Positions 35,989-44,540 of a DNA stretch of 64,000 bases are shown one piece after another; within the stretch, counting starts at the first letter, position 1, and each line of letters begins with the position of its first letter. This stretch comes from Kitasatospora phosalacinea. Its GTDB lineage: Bacteria; Actinomycetota; Actinomycetes; Streptomycetales; Streptomycetaceae. The stretch is from assembly GCF_000716545.1 (NCBI RefSeq), contig NZ_JNWZ01000019.1, forward strand, positions 1-64,000, read 5' to 3'. The notes beneath the pieces were generated by a model. That model ran no database searches. It saw nothing but the letters and a program-made list of their open reading frames with translations, and was not told the DNA's origin. The position numbers and the translations under genes were made by a program.

Positions 35989-37299
35989 TCAGCGGTCCGA
36001 CGGCCCCCGGCCCCCGTCCCTCCCGGACGGGACGGGGGCCGTCCGCACGTCCGGGGCCGGGGCGGTGCCGGGGTCGGGGCCGGCGGTGGCCGGCTCGCGG
36101 CGGCCCAGCAGCGCCAGCACCGCCGCGCAGGAGGCCAACTGCCAGGCCGCGCCCCAGCCCAGCACCGTCCGGGCACCGACCGCCGAGGCCAGCGGACCGG
36201 CCAGCGCCAGCCCCACCGGCCCGAACGCGAACGCCCCGAGCGTCACGTACCCGCCGACCCGGCCCAGCGCGTGCGGCGGGACGTGCCGCTGCACCAGGGT
36301 GGCGAACAGGCTGCCGGAGACGATCGAGGTCACCCCCGCCCCGGCGGCCGCCGCCATCACCACCGGCAGCGGTCCGCCCAGCGCCAGCGCCCCCGAGGGC
36401 AGCGCCCAGCCCGCCGTCACTGCCAGCACCGTGCGCAGCGGCCGCCCCGGCCGCCGCCCCAGCAGCACCAGCCCGCCCAGCACCGCCCCCGCCCCGTACG
36501 CGCCCATCACCGCGCCCCAGCCGCCCGCCCCGCCCAGGTGCTCGCGGGCCAGCACCGGGCCCAGCACCAGGAACGGCGCCCACACCAGCAGGTTGAACAG
36601 GCAGCCCTGCAGCACGCTCGCCCACAGCCACCGCCGGGAGCGGAACTCGCCCCAGCCGTCCCGCAGTTCGGCCGGCAGCCCGGGTGCGGAGCCGTCGGCG
36701 GCCGGGCCGGGCGGAACGTGCAGCAGGGCCAGCGCGGCCAGGCCCGCCGCGTAGGAGGCGGCGTCGAGCAGCAGCACCCAGCCGGGGCCCGCGGCGGCGG
36801 TCAGCAGCCCGGCCAGGGCCGGACCGGCCACCGCGGCGCCGTTGCGGGCGATGCCGGACAGCGCGTTGGCGTCGGCCAGGTCGGCGGCCGGGACGATCCG
36901 CGGCAGCAGCGCGTCCAGCGCGGGCAGGAACACCGCCTCGCCCAGCCCCCACAGCACCATCAGCGCCGCCAGCGCCCACACCCCGCCGTGCCCGGCGAAC
37001 AGCAGCGCCGCCGTGGCCGCCTGGGTCGCGCAGCGCAGGGCGTCCGAGCCGAGCATCGTCCGGCGCGGCCCGAGCCGGTCCGCGGCCGCCCCGCCGAGCA
37101 CCAGCAGCAGCACGACCGGCACGATCCGCGCCGCCATCACCACCCCGAGCCCGGAGCCGCCGCCCCCGCCGTCCAGCACCGCGAACGCCACCGCCACCGA
37201 GGCCGTCGAGGAGCCGAACAGGGAGACGGCGTACCCGGTGAAGAAGAGGCGGAACTGCCGCCCGCGCAGAACGGCGAGCCGCCGTGGAACGGATTTCAT
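35989..37299 (-). CDS. Major facilitator superfamily exporter
   Basis: 436 aa from ATG 37299. About twelve hydrophobic segments; FFTGYAVSLFGSSTASVAVA opens helix 1, ADRLGPRRTMLGSDALRC is the loop 2-3 signature, and GEAVFLPALDALLPRIVPAA and ADANALSGIARNGAAVAGPA are typical of DHA3-type (macrolide-exporter-like) members. The C-terminal tail is hydrophilic and Pro-rich. Substrate cannot be predicted. It is convergent with the TPM-like gene (6 bp) and divergent from the integrase-like gene. Confidence 0.88.
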   Translation of the reverse strand: MKSVPRRLAVLRGRQFRLFFTGYAVSLFGSSTASVAVAFAVLDGGGGGSGLGVVMAARIVPVVLLLVLGGAAADRLGPRRTMLGSDALRCATQAATAALLFAGHGGVWALAALMVLWGLGEAVFLPALDALLPRIVPAADLADANALSGIARNGAAVAGPALAGLLTAAAGPGWVLLLDAASYAAGLAALALLHVPPGPAADGSAPGLPAELRDGWGEFRSRRWLWASVLQGCLFNLLVWAPFLVLGPVLAREHLGGAGGWGAVMGAYGAGAVLGGLVLLGRRPGRPLRTVLAVTAGWALPSGALALGGPLPVVMAAAAGAGVTSIVSGSLFATLVQRHVPPHALGRVGGYVTLGAFAFGPVGLALAGPLASAVGARTVLGWGAAWQLASCAAVLALLGRREPATAGPDPGTAPAPDVRTAPVPSGRDGGRGPSDR

Positions 37300-37394
37300 G
37301 ACCGGCAGGCTGCCCTGGGGCCGGGCCGCCGGACAAGGGGTTCCGCCGGAAAACTTGAGCCAACTGGCGTCAATTTTCGCAAGGTTGAGAACAG

Positions 37395-37467
37395 GCGCAG
37401 TAAATCGGCGATTTACCGCAGTAGGTGCGGGTGTTGACGGGTCATGGCGAGGGATATTTACTGCGGG
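37395..37467. promoter_or_regulatory. Cluster of three CGCAGTAAAT-type boxes
   Basis: GTAAATCGGCGATTTAC (37399-37415) is a perfect 17-bp palindrome. The half-site with its flank, CGCAGTAAAT, occurs at 37395-37404 (forward), in ATTTACCGCAG near 37410-37420 (reverse) and again as ATTTACTGCGGG at 37456-37467 (reverse), directly before the integrase-like start codon. The region is between divergent MFS and integrase-like genes and is AT-rich for this genome. Confidence 0.5.
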
Positions 37468-37468
37468 T

Positions 37469-38275
37469 ATGACACCTGTGGAATTCGCCGTCGCGGCCGA
37501 GCACTACCTGGCGGAGGCTCCGCTCGCGGACGGCTCCCGGCGGGTCTACCGGATCGCCCTGCACACCTGGGCCTGGCTGTTGGTCGGCCGCACCCCGCCC
37601 GTCGGCGCCCAGCGGCGGCGGGCCGCCCCGCCGGTGCTGCCGCTCGCCCTGCTGGACGGGCCGGAGGCGCCCGAGCGGCTGGCCGCCGCGTTCGCCGCGC
37701 GGGCCGGGGCGGTGGGCGCGCGCACCGCCAACCGCGAACTGTCCGCGCTGCGGGCCGCCCTGCGCTGGTGGTGCGAGCGGGGCTGGCTGGCCGCCGATCC
37801 CGCCGGGGCGCTGCGCCCGCTGCCCCTGCCGTCCGCCGGCCCCGCCGGGGCGGCGCTGGGGGAGGAGCGGCTGCGGGCCGTGTTCGCGCTGCGGGTGCCG
37901 CTGCGCGAGAAGGTGCTCTGGCACCTGGTCCGGGAGAGCGGCGCACCGATCGAACGGCTGCTGGCGCTGGACGTCGACCGGCTCGACCTGCCGAACCGCC
38001 GGGCCCGCACGCCCGGCGACGGGCGCCCGCTGCGCTGGCGCGGCGGCACCGCCCGGTTGCTGCCGCTGCTGGTGGCCGGCCGCACCGCGGGGCCGCTGTT
38101 CCTCACCGACCGGCGCGCCCCGGCCGGCACCCCGGAGCGCGACCGCTGCCCGCTCACCGGCCGCGGGCGGCTCTCCTACCGGCGGGCGGCCGAGCTGTTC
38201 GCCGCCGCCACCGCCCCGCTGGACCCGGCCGGCCGGGGCTGGACGCTGCACGCGCTGGCCGAACCGCACCGCTGA
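37469..38275 (+). pseudogene. Degenerate tyrosine-recombinase-like protein, C-terminally truncated
   Basis: 268 aa from ATG 37469. The N-terminal SAM-like part (MTPVEFAVAAEHYLAEAPLA, TANRELSALRAALRWWCERG) and the catalytic domain start are recognisable. Box I reads LVRESGAPIERLLALDVDRL, where related Streptomyces integrases have an Arg after Gly-Ala, so the catalytic Arg is missing (Pro instead). LSYRRAAELFAAATAPLDP is conserved, but the sequence stops at WTLHALAEPHR, which is where Box II (His-Xaa-Xaa-Arg) should begin. The Box II Arg, the second His and the nucleophilic Tyr, about 70 residues, are gone. The stop lies in tandem repeats. It may be dead as a recombinase but could still bind DNA. 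Confidence 0.75.
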
Positions 38276-38333
38276 ACCGCACCGCACCGCTGAACCGCCG
38301 GGCCGGGCCGCACCGCTGGACCGCCGGGCCGGG
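38264..38333. repeat. Tandem repeats at the truncated 3' end of the integrase-like gene
   Basis: A 26-bp unit starting CCGCACCGCTG occurs at 38282-38307 and again at 38308-38333 with one mismatch (A to G). A 17-bp partial copy lies at 38264-38280 and contains the TGA stop. Such repeats fit slippage or deletion at the gene's end. Confidence 0.75.
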
Positions 38334-38414
38334 CCGGTGAACGGCCCGGCGGCGGTGGGGAGGGACGGTGGAAGGGGCGTGAAACCCGTTCCGGGCGCCC
38401 CCGAAGTGCCCGAC

Positions 38415-38420
38415 TATGGT
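38415..38420 (+). promoter_or_regulatory. -10 element of a predicted leaderless acylphosphatase transcript
   Basis: TATGGT lies exactly 7 bp before the ATG at 38428; no Shine-Dalgarno is present. Confidence 0.5.
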
Positions 38421-38427
38421 CGGACAC

Positions 38428-38721
38428 ATGCAAGGTCACGACAGCCACCGGTCCGTCCGCGCCACCATCTGGGTGCGCGGCCGCGTCCAGCAGGTGGGGT
38501 TCCGCTGGTGGACCAGGGCCAGGGCCCTGGAGATCGGGCTGACGGGCTACACGAGCAACCTCGGGGACGGCCGCGTCCAGGTGGTCGCCGAGGGGTCGCG
38601 CGCCGACTGCGAGCGACTGCTCGCCGCGCTGCGCGGGCCCGGAACGCCTGGTCAGGTCAGCGGAGTCACCGAGATCTGGACGGCCGTGGGCGACGGCTAC
38701 GAGGGCTTCGCGATCCGATGA
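38428..38721 (+). CDS. acyP: Acylphosphatase
   Basis: 97 aa from ATG 38428; an in-frame ATG at 38416 is part of the -10 element. It hydrolyses acyl-phosphates. The family signature is complete: [20 protein letters not shown] with the phosphate-binding loop and catalytic Arg, then [20 protein letters not shown] with the catalytic Asn. The position just upstream of smc is conserved in actinomycetes. A terminator follows. Confidence 0.95.
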   Translation: MQGHDSHRSVRATIWVRGRVQQVGFRWWTRARALEIGLTGYTSNLGDGRVQVVAEGSRADCERLLAALRGPGTPGQVSGVTEIWTAVGDGYEGFAIR

Positions 38722-38728
38722 GCGCACC

Positions 38729-38764
38729 GCGGTTGCCGGGGGGAGGAGAGCCCCCGGCAACCGC
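38729..38764 (+). terminator. Terminator after acylphosphatase
   Basis: A perfect 14-bp stem: GCGGTTGCCGGGGG (38729-38742) and its complement 38751-38764, with an 8-nt loop. Confidence 0.85.
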
Positions 38765-39102
38765 CGGTGTCCCAGGGTTGCCTTCGGGGCCGACTCGTGG
38801 TTGACTCCGCAGACGTAGTGATCCACTAGCCCGGCCGATGGCGTGCCTTTCCCGCCATGCAGGTGACAGGGCCGCGGTAGCGTGCGGTGATCGTGTTGAC
38901 CCGTACGGTCTTTGGTGAGACGCTGGAAACCCGCGCACAGGTTTGCGTTTAACCGGCGAGGCCACGTCCGTGAGTGCCTCACTCACCAGCGGATGCCCTC
39001 GTAGTGCCCAGCCAGCACGTCCGGCGCGCAGGCACGTGCGTATCCCTTCCCCCAAGACCCACCGTACACGGTTCGGTCACTCAGCGTGGAGGACCACACA
39101 TC
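38765..39102. other. Intergenic region upstream of the small coiled-coil gene
   Basis: About 340 bp with no convincing gene. It holds two short palindromes, TAGTG-N3-CACTA (38816-38828) and GTGAGTG-N3-CACTCAC (38970-38986), and a TTGACC-like hexamer at 38896-38901. It presumably drives the gene at 39103. Confidence 0.4.
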
Positions 39103-39306
39103 ATGGCAAAGGCGCTTCTCGGGTACGTCGGCGGCCCCGACCCGCGAATGCTCTCCGAGATGCGACGGCTGCAGCAGCGCGTCCAGGACCTGGAGAACGA
39201 GCTCGTCAGGCTCCAGGCCGAGAACGACGCCCTGTCCGCCGTCGTGGACGAGCACTCGCTGCTCAGCAGCATCGACCTGGACCAGCGCGAGCCGGCCCTG
39301 ACCTGA
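39103..39306 (+). CDS. Small coiled-coil protein upstream of smc
   Basis: 67 aa from ATG 39103 with GGAGG 13 bp upstream. MAKALLGYVGGPDPRMLSEM is followed by a heptad-rich helix (RRLQQRVQDLENELVRLQAE, residues 21-40) that should form a leucine-zipper-like dimer. It ends DLDQREPALT. This short protein is conserved between acyP and smc in Streptomyces as far as I recall; the function is unknown. Confidence 0.87.
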   Translation: MAKALLGYVGGPDPRMLSEMRRLQQRVQDLENELVRLQAENDALSAVVDEHSLLSSIDLDQREPALT

Positions 39307-39375
39307 TCGTTCGTGGTCCTCACGATCGACGCAGTCGTGCACTGAGCTCCCCCGGCGAGGGGATGGCAGCCTGCG

Positions 39376-39400
39376 AGGGACGTCCGATGCGGACGTCCCT
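39376..39400 (+). terminator. Terminator before smc
   Basis: AGGGACGTCC (39376-39385) and GGACGTCCCT (39391-39400) form a perfect 10-bp stem with a 5-nt loop, 70 bp after the coiled-coil gene. Confidence 0.75.
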
Positions 39401-39583
39401 TCGTCGTGTCCGCGCCGGCCTCTGCCGAGAGGCTGCCCGACCCGCCGCACGGCCAAACCACCGCCTGGAGGCCCGGCGGCGGCGCGGCCGGATACAGTCG
39501 CCAACGGCGGGCCGTCCCGGAGCGGGACGGCGGGTGGCGGGTCGCGGTGCGGCGGTTCGCGGCACGGCGAGGAGGACGGTCGG

Positions 39584-42500
39584 GTGCACCTCAAGAGCCT
39601 GACCCTGCGAGGGTTCAAGTCCTTCGCCTCGGCGACCACCCTGCGCTTCGAACCCGGCATCACCTGCGTGGTCGGCCCCAACGGATCCGGCAAGTCCAAC
39701 GTCGTCGACGCGCTCTCCTGGGTGATGGGCGAGCAGGGCGCCAAGTCGCTGCGCGGCGGCAAGATGGAGGACGTCATCTTCGCCGGCACCAGCGGGCGCC
39801 CCCCGCTCGGCCGCGCCGAGGTCAGCCTCACCATCGACAACACCGACGGCGCCCTGCCGATCGACTACTCCGAAGTCACCATCACCCGGACGATGTTCCG
39901 CAACGGCGGCAGCGAGTACGCGCTCAACGGCACCGTCTGCCGGCTGCTCGACATCCAGGAACTGCTCTCCGACTCCGGCATCGGCCGCGAGATGCACGTC
40001 ATCGTCGGCCAGGGACAGCTCGACTCCGTCCTGCACGCCGACCCGATGGGGCGGCGCGCCTTCATCGAGGAGGCCGCCGGCGTCCTCAAGCACCGCAAGC
40101 GCAAGGAGAAGGCGCTGCGGAAGCTCGACGCGATGCAGACCAACCTCAACCGCGTCCAGGACCTGGTCGCCGAACTGCGCCGCCAGCTCGGCCCGCTGGG
40201 CCGCCAGGCCAGGATCGCCCGGCGGGCCGCCGGCATCCAGGCCGAACTGCGCGACGCCCGGCTGCGGCTGCTCGCCGACGACCTGCTCACCCTGCGCCGC
40301 GCCGTCGAGGCCGAGGTCGCCGACGAACTCGCGCTGAAGCTCCGCCGCACCACCGTCGAGCGGGAACTCGCCGCCGCGATCCAGCGCGAAGCCGTCCTGG
40401 AAGCCCAGGTCGAGCAGCTCGGGCCCGCCCTGGAGGCCGCCCGGCAGACCTGGTACCGGCTCTCCTCGCTCGCCGAGCGCACCCGCGGCACCATCGGGCT
40501 CGCCGAGGCCCGGGTGCGCGCCGCCGCCACCGCCGGACAGCTGGAGGAGCGCCGCGGCCGCGACCCGGAGGACCTCGAACACGAGGCCGAACGCGTCCGC
40601 GAGGAGGAGGCCGCCCTCGAAGAGGCCCTGGAGCAGGCGCGCTACGCGCTGGCCGAGGCCGTCGAGGAGCGCGCCGACCTCGAACGCGCCCTCACCGAGG
40701 AGGAGGCCCGGCTCAGGGCCGCCGCCCGGGCCATCGCCGACCGGCGCGAAGGAATCGCCCGGCTGCAGGGCGGCGCCGCCGCCGCCCGCTCCCGGGCCGC
40801 CGCCGCCGAAGCCGAGGCCGAACGGCTCGCCACCGCCCGTGACGAAGCCCGGCTGCGGGCCGCCGACGCCCAGCGGGAGTACGAGCGGATCCAGCGGCAG
40901 CACGAGGAGTTCACCGCCGGGGAGGGGGAGGGCGAGGAGCGCCACGACCGGGCCCGGGACGCGCTGCGGGACGCCGAGCGGGCGGCGTCGGCCGCCCGCG
41001 AGGCGCTCGCCGCCGCCGAGAAGGAGCGCGCCGCGCTCACCGCCCGGCACGACGCGCTCGCCCTCGGCCTGCGCCGCAAGGACGGCAGCGCCACCCTGCT
41101 CGGCCACCCCGGCGTGCTCGGCCCCGCCGCCGAACTCCTCACCGTCGCACCCGGGTTCGAGCTCGCCGTGGCCGCCGCCCTCGGCGCCGCCGCCGAAGCC
41201 GTCGCCGTCCGGGACGCGGACACCGCCGTCGACGCGCTCGCCCGGCTGCGCGCCGGGGACGCCGGCCGGGCCGCCCTGCTGATCGCGGACGGGGCGGGGC
41301 CGCACGAGCAGGCCCCGCCCGCGGGCGCGCGGTGGGCCGGGGCACTGGTCGGCGGCCCGCCCGCCGTCACCGCCGCCGCCCGGCGGCTGCTGGCGCGCAC
41401 CGCCGTGGTCGAAGACCTCGACGCCGCCCGGGAACTGATCGCCGCGCACCCGCACTGGAGCGCGGTCACCCCGCACGGCGACCTGCTCTCCGCCACCCTC
41501 GCCCACGGCGGCTCACCCGGCGCGCCCAGCCCGCTGGAGACCCGGGCCGCCGTCGCCGAAGCCGCCCGCGGCATCGAGGAACTCGACGGACGCTGCGCCC
41601 GGCTGGCCGGCGAACTGGCCGCCGCCCGCGAACGGCGCGCCGAACTCGTCGCCGAGGTCGAACAGCTGGCCGCCCTCCGGCGCCGGGGCGAACAGCGCAG
41701 GGCCGAACTCGCCGGCGCCCTCGGCCGCTCCGGCGGCGCCGCCCGGGCCGCCGCCGACGAGGCCGAACGCACCGCCACCGCCGCCGCCGGAGCGGACGGC
41801 GCACTCGCCGGGGCCCGCACCGCCGCCGAGGAGCTCGCCGCCCGGCTCGCCGCCGCCGAGGAACTCGCCGACGGCGGCGAGGACGAACCCGACCCCGCCG
41901 AACGCGACCGGCTCGCCGCCGCCGCCTCCGCCGCCCGGCAGGCCGAGACGGAGTCCCGGCTCGCCGTCCGCACCCACGAGGAGCGCGTCCGCGGCCTGGC
42001 CGGCCGCGCCGACCAGCTCGACCGCGCCGCCCGCGCCGAGCGCGAGGCCCGCGCCCGCGCCGCCGAGCGCCGCGAACGCGCCCGCCGGGAGTCCGCCGTG
42101 GCCACCGCCGTCGCCGCCGGCGCCCGCCACCTGCTCGGCCGGATCAAGGAGACGCTCGCCGCCGCCGAGGACGAACGCGCCGCCGTCGAGGCCGACCGCG
42201 CCGCCCGCGAGGCCGAACTGCGGCAGTTCCGCGAGCACGGCCGCGCACTCAAGGCCGAGCTCGACCGCCTGGTCGACGCCGGCCACCGCGACGAGGTGCT
42301 GCGCGCCGAGAAGCGGCTGCGGATCGAACAGCTGGAGTCCAGGGCGCTGGAGGAGTTCGGCATCGAGGGCGGCGACCTGCTCGCCGGCTACGGGCCCGAC
42401 CAGCCCGTCCCCGCCCCGCCGCCCGAGGACGGCCGGGGCGACGCGGACGGACCGGGGGCCGGCGAGCCCCGCCCCTACGTCCGGGCCGAGGTCGAGCAGC

Positions 42501-43195
42501 GGCTCAGGGCCGCCGAACGCGCCCACCAGCAGCTCGGCAAGGTCAACCCGCTCGCGCTGGAGGAGTTCGCCGCCCTGGAGGCCCGCCACCGGTTCCTCGG
42601 CGAACAGCTCGACGACCTGCGCAGGAGCCGCCGCGACCTGATGGACATCGTCCGCGACGTCGACGCCCGGGTCGAGCAGCTGTTCACCGCCGCCTACCAC
42701 GACACCGCCGCCCAGTTCGAGGGAGTCTTCGCCCGGCTGTTCCCCGGCGGCGAGGGCCGGCTGCTGCTCACCGACCCGGAGAACATGCTCACCACCGGCG
42801 TCGAGGTCGAGGCCCGGCCGCCCGGCAAGAAGGTCAAACGGCTCTCGCTGCTCTCCGGCGGCGAACGCTCGCTGACCGCCGTCGCCCTGCTGGTGTCGAT
42901 CTTCAAGGCCAGGCCCAGCCCGTTCTACGTCATGGACGAGGTCGAGGCCGCGCTCGACGAGACCAACCTGCGGCGGCTGGTCGGGATCATGGAGGAGCTG
43001 CGGGAGAGCTCCCAACTGATCGTCATCACCCACCAGAAGCTCACCATGGAGTCCGCCGACGCCCTGTACGGAGTCACCATGAAGGGCGACGGCATCTCGC
43101 AGGTGATCAGCCAGCGGCTGCGGGTACCCGGGCAGCCGGAACGCAAGGACGAGCACAGGACAGCGCTGGAACCCGCGGAGCCGGGCCCGGCATAG
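39584..43195 (+). CDS. smc: Chromosome segregation ATPase SMC
   Basis: 1203 aa from GTG 39584. The condensin core protein compacts and segregates chromosomes with ScpA/B. N-terminal ATPase lobe: HLKSLTLRGFKSFASATTLR and the Walker A GPNGSGKSNVVDALSWVMGE. Two long coiled coils (roughly residues 165-490 and 660-1000, Ala/Arg/Glu-rich) flank a hinge near 500-640. C-terminal lobe: LSLLSGGERSLTAVALLVSI (signature) and FYVMDEVEAALDETNLRRL (Walker B). Length is normal. The gene is 24 bp upstream of ftsY. Confidence 0.98.
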   Translation: MHLKSLTLRGFKSFASATTLRFEPGITCVVGPNGSGKSNVVDALSWVMGEQGAKSLRGGKMEDVIFAGTSGRPPLGRAEVSLTIDNTDGALPIDYSEVTITRTMFRNGGSEYALNGTVCRLLDIQELLSDSGIGREMHVIVGQGQLDSVLHADPMGRRAFIEEAAGVLKHRKRKEKALRKLDAMQTNLNRVQDLVAELRRQLGPLGRQARIARRAAGIQAELRDARLRLLADDLLTLRRAVEAEVADELALKLRRTTVERELAAAIQREAVLEAQVEQLGPALEAARQTWYRLSSLAERTRGTIGLAEARVRAAATAGQLEERRGRDPEDLEHEAERVREEEAALEEALEQARYALAEAVEERADLERALTEEEARLRAAARAIADRREGIARLQGGAAAARSRAAAAEAEAERLATARDEARLRAADAQREYERIQRQHEEFTAGEGEGEERHDRARDALRDAERAASAAREALAAAEKERAALTARHDALALGLRRKDGSATLLGHPGVLGPAAELLTVAPGFELAVAAALGAAAEAVAVRDADTAVDALARLRAGDAGRAALLIADGAGPHEQAPPAGARWAGALVGGPPAVTAAARRLLARTAVVEDLDAARELIAAHPHWSAVTPHGDLLSATLAHGGSPGAPSPLETRAAVAEAARGIEELDGRCARLAGELAAARERRAELVAEVEQLAALRRRGEQRRAELAGALGRSGGAARAAADEAERTATAAAGADGALAGARTAAEELAARLAAAEELADGGEDEPDPAERDRLAAAASAARQAETESRLAVRTHEERVRGLAGRADQLDRAARAEREARARAAERRERARRESAVATAVAAGARHLLGRIKETLAAAEDERAAVEADRAAREAELRQFREHGRALKAELDRLVDAGHRDEVLRAEKRLRIEQLESRALEEFGIEGGDLLAGYGPDQPVPAPPPEDGRGDADGPGAGEPRPYVRAEVEQRLRAAERAHQQLGKVNPLALEEFAALEARHRFLGEQLDDLRRSRRDLMDIVRDVDARVEQLFTAAYHDTAAQFEGVFARLFPGGEGRLLLTDPENMLTTGVEVEARPPGKKVKRLSLLSGGERSLTAVALLVSIFKARPSPFYVMDEVEAALDETNLRRLVGIMEELRESSQLIVITHQKLTMESADALYGVTMKGDGISQVISQRLRVPGQPERKDEHRTALEPAEPGPA

Positions 43196-43219
43196 GCGCT
43201 AAGTGATACTGGACGGGTT

Positions 43220-44452
43220 ATGGAATACGTGATCCTTGCCGTTGTCATCGCGGTGGTCGCCATCGGCGCGATCACCGGACTCGTCGTCTCCGGCAGACGA
43301 CGCAAAGAACTGGACAAGCAGGGCCAGGCGCCGACCCTCACCGCGCCCGCCCCGGCCAAGCCCGCCGAGAGCGGGACCGCGCAGGGGGCCGCCGCGCCCC
43401 CCACCGCCTCCGGCGCCACCGAGGCGCCGGAGGCACCGGTCGAGGTGCCGGTCGAGGTGCCGGTCGAGGAACCGGCCGTCGAGGAGGTCCGGGTCGAGGA
43501 GGCCGAGGCCGCGCCCGCGGTCGAGGTGCCCGAGCCCACCGCCGGCCGCCTGGTCCGGCTGCGCTCCCGGCTCTCCCGCTCGCAGTCCACCCTCGGCAAG
43601 GGACTGCTCGCCCTGCTCTCCCGCGACCACCTCGACGAGGACACCTGGGAGGAGATCGAGGAGACCCTCCTCACCGCGGACGTCGGCGTCGGCGCCACCC
43701 AGGAGCTGGTCGACAACCTGCGCACCCGGGTCAAGGTGCTCGGCACCCGCACCCCCGACGAACTGCGCGGCCTGCTCCGCGAGGAGCTCGTCAACCTGAT
43801 CGGCCCCGACGCCGACCGCACCGTCCGCTCGGTCAAGCACGAGGCCGGCCCGGCCGTGGTGCTGGTGGTCGGCGTCAACGGCGTCGGCAAGACCACCACC
43901 ACCGGCAAGCTCGCCCGCGTCCTGGTCGCCGACGGCCGGAAGGTCGTCCTCGGCGCCGCCGACACCTTCCGCGCCGCCGCCGCCGACCAGCTGCAGACCT
44001 GGGGCGAGCGGGTCGGCGCGCACACCGTGCGCGGCCCCGAGGGCGGCGACCCGGCCTCGGTCGCCTTCGACGCCGTCAAGCAGGGCATCGCCGACGGCGT
44101 CGACACCGTCCTGGTCGACACCGCGGGCCGGCTGCACACCAAGACCGGCCTGATGGACGAGCTCGGCAAGGTCAAGCGGGTCGTCGAGAAGCACGGCCCG
44201 GTCGACGAGGTGCTGCTCGTGCTGGACGCCACCACCGGGCAGAACGGCCTGGTCCAGGCCCGGGTGTTCGCCGAGGTCGTCGACATCACCGGAATCGTGC
44301 TCACCAAGCTCGACGGCACCGCCAAGGGCGGCATCGTCATCTCGGTGCAGCGCGAGCTCGGCGTGCCGGTCAAGCTGATCGGCCTCGGCGAGGGCGCGGA
44401 CGACCTCGCGCCGTTCGAGCCGGGCGCCTTCGTGGACGCGCTGCTCGGCTGA
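43220..44452 (+). CDS. ftsY: Signal recognition particle receptor FtsY
   Basis: 410 aa from ATG 43220. It docks ribosome-SRP complexes at the membrane. An N-terminal membrane helix (YVILAVVIAVVAIGAITGLV) is present, as in other actinobacterial FtsY. An acidic Pro/Val/Glu region (VEVPVEVPVEEPAVEE) follows. The NG GTPase domain carries VNGVGKTTTTGKLARV (G1), VDTAGRLHTK (G3) and TKLDGTAKGG (G4). Partner of Ffh encoded at 51702. TACTGG 7 bp before ATG suggests a leaderless start, as smc is so close upstream. Confidence 0.98.
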   Translation: MEYVILAVVIAVVAIGAITGLVVSGRRRKELDKQGQAPTLTAPAPAKPAESGTAQGAAAPPTASGATEAPEAPVEVPVEVPVEEPAVEEVRVEEAEAAPAVEVPEPTAGRLVRLRSRLSRSQSTLGKGLLALLSRDHLDEDTWEEIEETLLTADVGVGATQELVDNLRTRVKVLGTRTPDELRGLLREELVNLIGPDADRTVRSVKHEAGPAVVLVVGVNGVGKTTTTGKLARVLVADGRKVVLGAADTFRAAAADQLQTWGERVGAHTVRGPEGGDPASVAFDAVKQGIADGVDTVLVDTAGRLHTKTGLMDELGKVKRVVEKHGPVDEVLLVLDATTGQNGLVQARVFAEVVDITGIVLTKLDGTAKGGIVISVQRELGVPVKLIGLGEGADDLAPFEPGAFVDALLG

Positions 44453-44468
44453 GACGAGCCCCGGCGGT

Positions 44469-44517
44469 CGGAGAGGTCCGTTCGAGGAGGAACCCCCTCC
44501 TGGGACGGACCTCTCCG
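44469..44517. terminator. Bidirectional terminator between ftsY and the prim-pol-like gene
   Basis: CGGAGAGGTCCGT (44469-44481) pairs perfectly with 44505-44517; the loop contains a second short pairing (GGAGG/CCTCC). It lies between convergent genes. Confidence 0.85.
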
Positions 44518-44540
44518 TGCGTACCGGTGCGCCGCGGTCC

